Below, piece by piece: positions 6,894 through 11,400 of a DNA stretch of 14,251 nucleotides. The stretch's first letter is position 1. The number at the start of each line of letters is the position of its first letter. The stretch is from Candidatus Omnitrophota bacterium (lineage in GTDB: Bacteria > Omnitrophota > Gorgyraeia > Zapsychrales > JANLHA01), in assembly GCA_024653845.1 (NCBI GenBank), contig JANLHA010000043.1, positions 1 to 14,251 on the forward strand. The letters are read 5' to 3'. The notes under the pieces are model-generated. The model was given only the letters and a program-made list of their open reading frames with translations, had not been told where the DNA came from and ran no database searches. Both the position numbers and the translations under genes were made by a program.

Positions 6894-7433
6894 ATGGATT
6901 TTCCTAAGGTTTTTCAATTGTTGCTTGAAAAGTTTAACGAGAAACAAGTCCGATTTGCCCTGATTGGTGGATTTGCCTTACACGCGGCAGGACACACTCG
7001 AACTACGGATGATATTGATTTTTTGGTGTTTCAAGAAGATGTGGCAAAGATCAAAGCCATTATGCTATCATTGGGATACGAGTTGGTTCATGAAAGCGAA
7101 GATGTTGCGAATTATCTAGGACCTGCGAAGCCGTTGGGAGGCGTTGATTTTCTTTATGCTCGTCGCAAATACACACGAGCGATGTTGGAAAGAGCAAAAG
7201 CGCAAAAAGTTTTAGATGATCGTTTTCAAGTGAAAGTGATTTTGCCTGAAGACTTGATTGGGTTGAAAGTCCAGTCAAGCTCGAATGATCCCAAACGGCA
7301 TCATCAGGATTTGGCTGATATTGAAATATTATTGCGGATTCACCGAAATCATTTGGACTTGAATTTGGTCCAAGAGTATTTTGATCTTTTTGATCGTAGA
7401 GAGGAACTGAAGGCTATTTTAAGAAGGATCTAA
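6894..7433 (+). CDS. Nucleotidyltransferase-fold protein (AbiEii/MNT-like), first module
   Basis: From the ATG at 6894 the product is 179 aa. It has a Pol-beta-type nucleotidyltransferase core: FALIGGFALHAAGHTRTTDD (Gly25-Gly26 and the first two acids of Asp40-x-Asp42), with a probable third acid in GGVDFLY (Asp85). A helical C-terminal part contains DLIGLKVQSSSNDP and a KRHHQDLADIEILL stretch, as in the AbiEii/DUF6036-type families that include toxins of toxin-antitoxin pairs and antibiotic adenylyltransferase relatives. The frame is open upstream to about 6810, but that part is covered by an inverted repeat and a dispersed-repeat-like sequence, so I prefer 6894. No good Shine-Dalgarno is seen for either start. 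The next gene begins one base after the stop, pointing to co-expression. The substrate is unknown. Confidence 0.8.
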   Translation: MDFPKVFQLLLEKFNEKQVRFALIGGFALHAAGHTRTTDDIDFLVFQEDVAKIKAIMLSLGYELVHESEDVANYLGPAKPLGGVDFLYARRKYTRAMLERAKAQKVLDDRFQVKVILPEDLIGLKVQSSSNDPKRHHQDLADIEILLRIHRNHLDLNLVQEYFDLFDRREELKAILRRI

Positions 7434-7434
7434 A

Positions 7435-7641
7435 ATGTTGACCCAAGAAGAAAAATTAGAAATGCTCGATGATGCCAAGAACAGTCAGCGTCGGCATTCC
7501 TTTGCCTTCAGTAAAAAGATGAATATTTCTCGAAAGAAATCTTTGGACGAATTTTTAGTGTTTTTAACGAATGTTTATCAGGTGTTTCCCTTCCCGCAAC
7601 AGACTCCGCAGAAAACAATCACGAAATTTAATCGGTTGTAA
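7435..7641 (+). CDS. Small partner protein of the first nucleotidyltransferase
   Basis: The 68-aa product begins MLTQEEKLEMLDDAKNSQRR and contains KKSLDEFLVFLTNVYQVF, then QTPQKTITKFNRL at the C-terminus. I recall small proteins with this 'SLDE(F/Y)L.FL......F.PF' pattern lying next to nucleotidyltransferase genes in many bacteria, but no function is assigned. The ATG starts one base after the nucleotidyltransferase stop, so the two are very likely translated together. The size and arrangement would suit an antitoxin or a regulatory subunit; this is inference. Confidence 0.65.
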   Translation: MLTQEEKLEMLDDAKNSQRRHSFAFSKKMNISRKKSLDEFLVFLTNVYQVFPFPQQTPQKTITKFNRL

Positions 7642-7648
7642 ATACGTA

Positions 7649-8140
7649 ATGATATTTTACGAAGAGATATTGAGGGAATTCCAAAAACAGAAAGTCAAGT
7701 ATGTGATTGTCGGCGGATTGGCTATGAACCTTTTGGGGACCTATCGGAGCACAACGGATTTGGATATTCTCATCGAAATGAGTGATGCAAATTTGGCTAA
7801 AGTGGTTAAAATCCTTAAAGCAAAAGGGTATGTTGTCAAGCAGCCTGTAGATCCTATGGGGATTGCACAAAAAAGCATAAGAGAAGACTGGATTAAGAAT
7901 AAAAACATGAGAGCTTTTAATTTTTATAAAGACCAGGAGATGAAGGAAGTTGATTTGATCATTGAAAGTCCTGTGTCTTATCAAGAGGCTCAAGCGGATT
8001 CCATAAAAATAAAAGTTGAAGACATGAAATTGCCGGTGATCTCAGTCAATCATTTAATCAAGATGAAAAAAGTTTCAGGGAGACCAATCGATCAATGGGA
8101 TATCGACGCACTCAAAAAGTTAAGAAAGCTAAGAGCCTAA
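7649..8140 (+). CDS. Nucleotidyltransferase-fold protein (AbiEii/MNT-like), second module
   Basis: The product is 163 aa from the ATG at 7649; an upstream extension to 7571 would overlap the preceding small gene and adds nothing family-like. Its core is YVIVGGLAMNLLGTYRSTTD followed by LDILIEM: Gly22-Gly23 and the acids Asp37-x-Asp39, with a third in KEVDLIIE (Asp102). The C-terminal part has VISVNHLIKMKKVSGRPIDQ and WDIDALKKL, typical of AbiEii-type nucleotidyltransferases. It is only loosely similar to the module 1 enzyme, so the two are not a recent duplication. It overlaps the next small gene by 46 nt. Substrate and role are unknown; a toxin-like or stress-defence role is the leading guess. 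Confidence 0.8.
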   Translation: MIFYEEILREFQKQKVKYVIVGGLAMNLLGTYRSTTDLDILIEMSDANLAKVVKILKAKGYVVKQPVDPMGIAQKSIREDWIKNKNMRAFNFYKDQEMKEVDLIIESPVSYQEAQADSIKIKVEDMKLPVISVNHLIKMKKVSGRPIDQWDIDALKKLRKLRA

Positions 8141-8298
8141 ATTTTGACTGGGAAACAGAGGAAGAGCGCCTCAAGCGCTTTATGAAGATTCCTCCTCAGA
8201 AAAAGATGCAATGGCTTGAAGAAATGCGATTGTTCCTTTTGAAAAGTTCCACTCCTAAGATCCGAAAAATTCGTCAACGTCTCCGAGAGAGTCGTTAG
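8095..8298 (+). CDS. Small partner protein of the second nucleotidyltransferase
   Basis: The 67-aa basic protein includes LNFDWETEEERLKRFMKIPP and the stretch QWLEEMRLFLLKSSTPKIRK. Short proteins with a 'WLEEM..F' core are, from memory, frequent neighbours of such nucleotidyltransferases. The ATG at 8095 overlaps the upstream gene by 46 nt; an alternative ATG at 8182 would give only 38 residues and would lose the acidic NFDWETEEE part, which I think belongs to the protein. GGGAG about 11 nt upstream may serve as a weak ribosome-binding site. It is the likely antitoxin-like or regulatory mate of the enzyme before it. It does not resemble the small protein of module 1. Confidence 0.65.
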   Translation: MGYRRTQKVKKAKSLNFDWETEEERLKRFMKIPPQKKMQWLEEMRLFLLKSSTPKIRKIRQRLRESR

Positions 8299-8312
8299 AT
8301 TTAAGGAAGTTC

Positions 8313-8385
8313 GCTGGCGTAGCTCAGTTGGTAGAGCAGCGCATTCGTAATGCGCGGGCCACCAGTTCAATTCTGGTCGCCAGCT
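8313..8385 (+). tRNA. tRNA-Thr (anticodon CGT)
   Basis: The 73-nt cloverleaf has acceptor stem GCTGGCG/CGCCAGC, D arm AGCTCAGTTGGTAGAGC, anticodon stem GCGCA/TGCGC with loop TTCGTAA (anticodon CGT at 8346-8348, reading ACG), and T arm CCAG-TTCAATT-CTGG. The discriminator is T8385. CCA is not encoded. TCTTTTTTT follows at once and may help to end transcription. It marks the right edge of the nucleotidyltransferase pair. Confidence 0.96.
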
Positions 8386-8433
8386 TCTTTTTTTCATTAT
8401 CTTCCCGCCTTGTGGCATTCTTTTCATTCTAAA

Positions 8434-8465
8434 TGTTATACTTTCCTATAAATTGTTAATTTATA
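8434..8465 (+). promoter_or_regulatory. Extended -10 promoter and leader hairpin of the giant gene
   Basis: TGTTATACT (8434-8442) is an extended -10 element (TG, one base, TATACT). No convincing -35 lies 16-18 nt upstream, as expected for extended -10 promoters. Just downstream, TATAAATT (8447-8454) and AATTTATA (8458-8465) form a perfect 8-bp inverted repeat with a 3-nt loop, which may be a leader hairpin or an operator. The ATG at 8489 has no recognisable Shine-Dalgarno. Confidence 0.45.
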
Positions 8466-8488
8466 AGGGCCTTAAAATACTCAAATTT

Positions 8489-11400
8489 ATGCGATTTTTT
8501 CTCTTTTCTCGAATCCAGCCTTCTATCCTCGCGCTGATTTTTACGGTCAATGCTTTGGCGCCAGCATCTGTGGGTGCGCAGGAAGCCTTACAACTTTCAC
8601 CTGTCGGAATGATCGCTCCAAGCCCTTCGTTTGTCCCGCCTATTCTCAAAGGAGTTATCACGGATTCACAAAATGCATTTCATTTCAATTTTGTTCTGGA
8701 TACTGGTCATGCGAAGCTTGAGACTGAAGAGCTTAAAAAGCAATCTAGTGAACTGATTAAATATTTCTTGGCGGCACTCACCATTCCAGAAAAAGACCTC
8801 TGGGTCAATCTTTCGCCAGATGAACCTGATCGCATTGTCCCGAAGGAGTTTGGAAATACGGGAATGGGGCGCGACCTCTTGGAGCAGGATTATTTTCTCA
8901 AGCAATTGACAGCATCGTTGATCTATCCCGAGGGAGATGTCGGGCGGAAGTTTTGGGACAAAATTTATAAGAAGGCTCAAAAGGAATTTGGAACCACGAC
9001 GATTCCGGTCAATGTGTTTCATAAGGTGTGGATTGTCCCAGATACCGCCCATGTTTACGAAGAGAATGATCGTGTTTTTATTTTGAAAACTCATCTTAAG
9101 GTTCTGCTTGAAGAAGAGTACTTAGAAAAAAATAAGAAGAAATCTGACAAAGCCGATCAGTTTTCTACGACGGTCATTCGAGAAATCATCCTACCAGAAA
9201 TCGAGCGCGAAGTGAATAAAGGTGCGCAGTTTGCAAAGCTGCGGCAAATTTATCATTCGTTCATTCTTGCATCTTGGTATAAAGCTCATTTGAAGGAGAG
9301 CTTACTGAATCAATCTTATTCGGATCAGAAAAAGATTGGCGGTATCGACCTCGAAGACAAAAATGCCAAAGAAAAGATTTATCAGGAATATTTGGAGAAT
9401 TTCCGACGGGGTGCTTACAACTATATTAAAGAAGAAGTGGATCCCGTAACTGAGCAGATCATCCCTCGAAAATATTTCTCGGGTGGCCTGCGGTTAGATA
9501 GTGGAGTGAGCACAGCAACTTCGGATAGGAGAGATTTTCAAAGAGAATTTTTGCCTGGCGCGCAGGTCCAAAACGTCAGCGTTAATTTTCAGGGAGGCCC
9601 CATAGGCGGCCGTTCGTCGGATGAAGCGATGTTGGTCAGTGGCGACGGGGGTAGGCCTATGGCCCCAGCTCTCCAGCGTCGGGTGCTTTCAACAGCCAGA
9701 ACTTCTTTGCATGCGGCGTTGATGGATGTGGAAAATCTTGTTGAGCAAGGATTTCCCGAACTGGCCTATGAACGATTCGAAGTTTTGTATGATAAGTTGA
9801 TTGGTATTTTGTCTCTCTCGCCGAATGAACAGCAGGTACTGCTTGCTTTGTTAGCGATCAATTGGCGAAATTTTTATCCCCAAGTTAAGAATTTGGCTCC
9901 CTTGCAATCCTCTGAGATCGAAGAATTTTTTCGAGGATTGGAAAGAGTCCGAGACATCTTACCGGGGCCTTTGGGTATCCCACTTCCCTTTTCGGAAACC
10001 TCTTCAGCCTGGTCAAATTTGGTAGGAGGGCCAGCCAACTTGCGGTATCTTCAACGTCAACGACAGCTTTTTTATCCTCAAGGGAAAACGGCTCGGACCA
10101 AAGCTGTCTATTTAGCATCCGGAGCAGATATCTCGACCATCCTCGCGTTGACGGATGCGGATGAGTTTGTCTTCCTGGATAAAATGAATTTTTTACCTGT
10201 GGCGGACGCGGTTAAATCTTCCACCGACCCTTTTGAAAACTATTTAGAAAATAAAAAAGAAGATGGTTGGGCGCGGGAAGGAAATTTGATGAATCCCGGC
10301 GTGGGCATCGAAGGATATCTGCGAAAAGAACTTGAGCTCATCGGGGCCCGACATGTTTCTCTCTCAGAGACGGTGAACTCGCTTGTTTACCGTCTGACTT
10401 TTGAATTTGAAGGGCGAGAGCGGACCTTGATTTTTATTAACGATGATGCATCGTCAGCGTTTTCTGAATATGCCGAATATGTCAAAGACACGGATTTTCT
10501 GATGTCTAAGGCAGCAATGTATGGTGGGCAATTCAGCCCGTTGATGGACCATGATTTGATCGATCAGGCAGTTAAGCCCGGTGGCTATGTGATTTTTGAT
10601 TCCGCGTTTGCCATAGATCCCGATGGGGTGATTGATCAATTAGAATCCCAGCCCATCCCGCGAGATGAAGAACTCCTTCGATTGGAAGCCCAAGGGGCTT
10701 CGATCGGATATGACCCTTTTAGAATTCAGGGCCTTTACGCCTATCGAAAGAAAGCCAAAAATTTTGATGAAAATGTTACCTCGCCACACTCTGCGGGAAC
10801 AGAAAATCGTCAACGCCTTTCTGATCAGGCGATGTTTGTCGGTGTTTCTTCTTCACCCCGCGCATTCGTTAAGGTCTCCCCTCCCATGGAGGAGGCCATC
10901 CAAGGAATCACGAACCTTGTCCGTTGGGTCCATGACCGGCCGCGGGACGCGATCCTTTTTTCGGGTAGGAGTGCAGCGAGAACACGTCAGCTCTTTGAAG
11001 CTGTTTGGGACAAAATTTACGGATCAACAGAGCCACGTCCCGAAATTTTTGTTCTTGATGGGCAAACCAATGACATCCTCTACCGACGAGCTGAGTGGAC
11101 GGATTCGATGATCAGAGATCATTTGGAAGATGCTCTAGGGGAAGCGTTCGCGGATTTGGTAGATGCTCGAGTCGCTCTGATTGATGATCATGCCCAGAGC
11201 GGCATGAAGATGAATCAACTCCAGACTCTGTTTGCCCGTTTGGGCTTTCGTGACATGACGTTAGGGGTGATGGTGGCCAGTGAAGAGGCTGAACTGCCCC
11301 TAAGAGGTTTGTTCGGAGTCCAAAGCGATACAGCTTTGGAAGTTTTGCGTCAAGCGATTACTTTGGATGGTCCGTTTACAGATCTCATGAGGGCCATCCA

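Noticed and set aside
7571..7648. Extension of the second nucleotidyltransferase upstream to 7571
   Set aside because: It overlaps the preceding small gene in another frame, and the extra residues show no family resemblance; the ATG at 7649 gives a typical N-terminus.
8386..8400. Rho-independent terminator after tRNA-Thr
   Set aside because: There is a T-run, but no GC-rich hairpin precedes it other than the tRNA itself, so it is mentioned only with the tRNA.
6566..8488. Integrative element with integrase or CRISPR array at the tRNA pair
   Set aside because: No integrase or recombinase gene, no regularly spaced repeats and no long tRNA-end duplication are present; only a 7-base match to the tRNA end was found.
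8666..9094. 142-aa minus-strand frame opposite the giant gene
   Set aside because: It is antisense to the conserved N-terminal region of the giant protein and has no recognisable motif or ribosome-binding site.
10665..11111. 148-aa plus-strand frame inside the giant gene
   Set aside because: It lies in a different frame from the 1921-codon reading frame, whose PRTase-like motifs cover the same bases, and has no start signal or recognisable domain.
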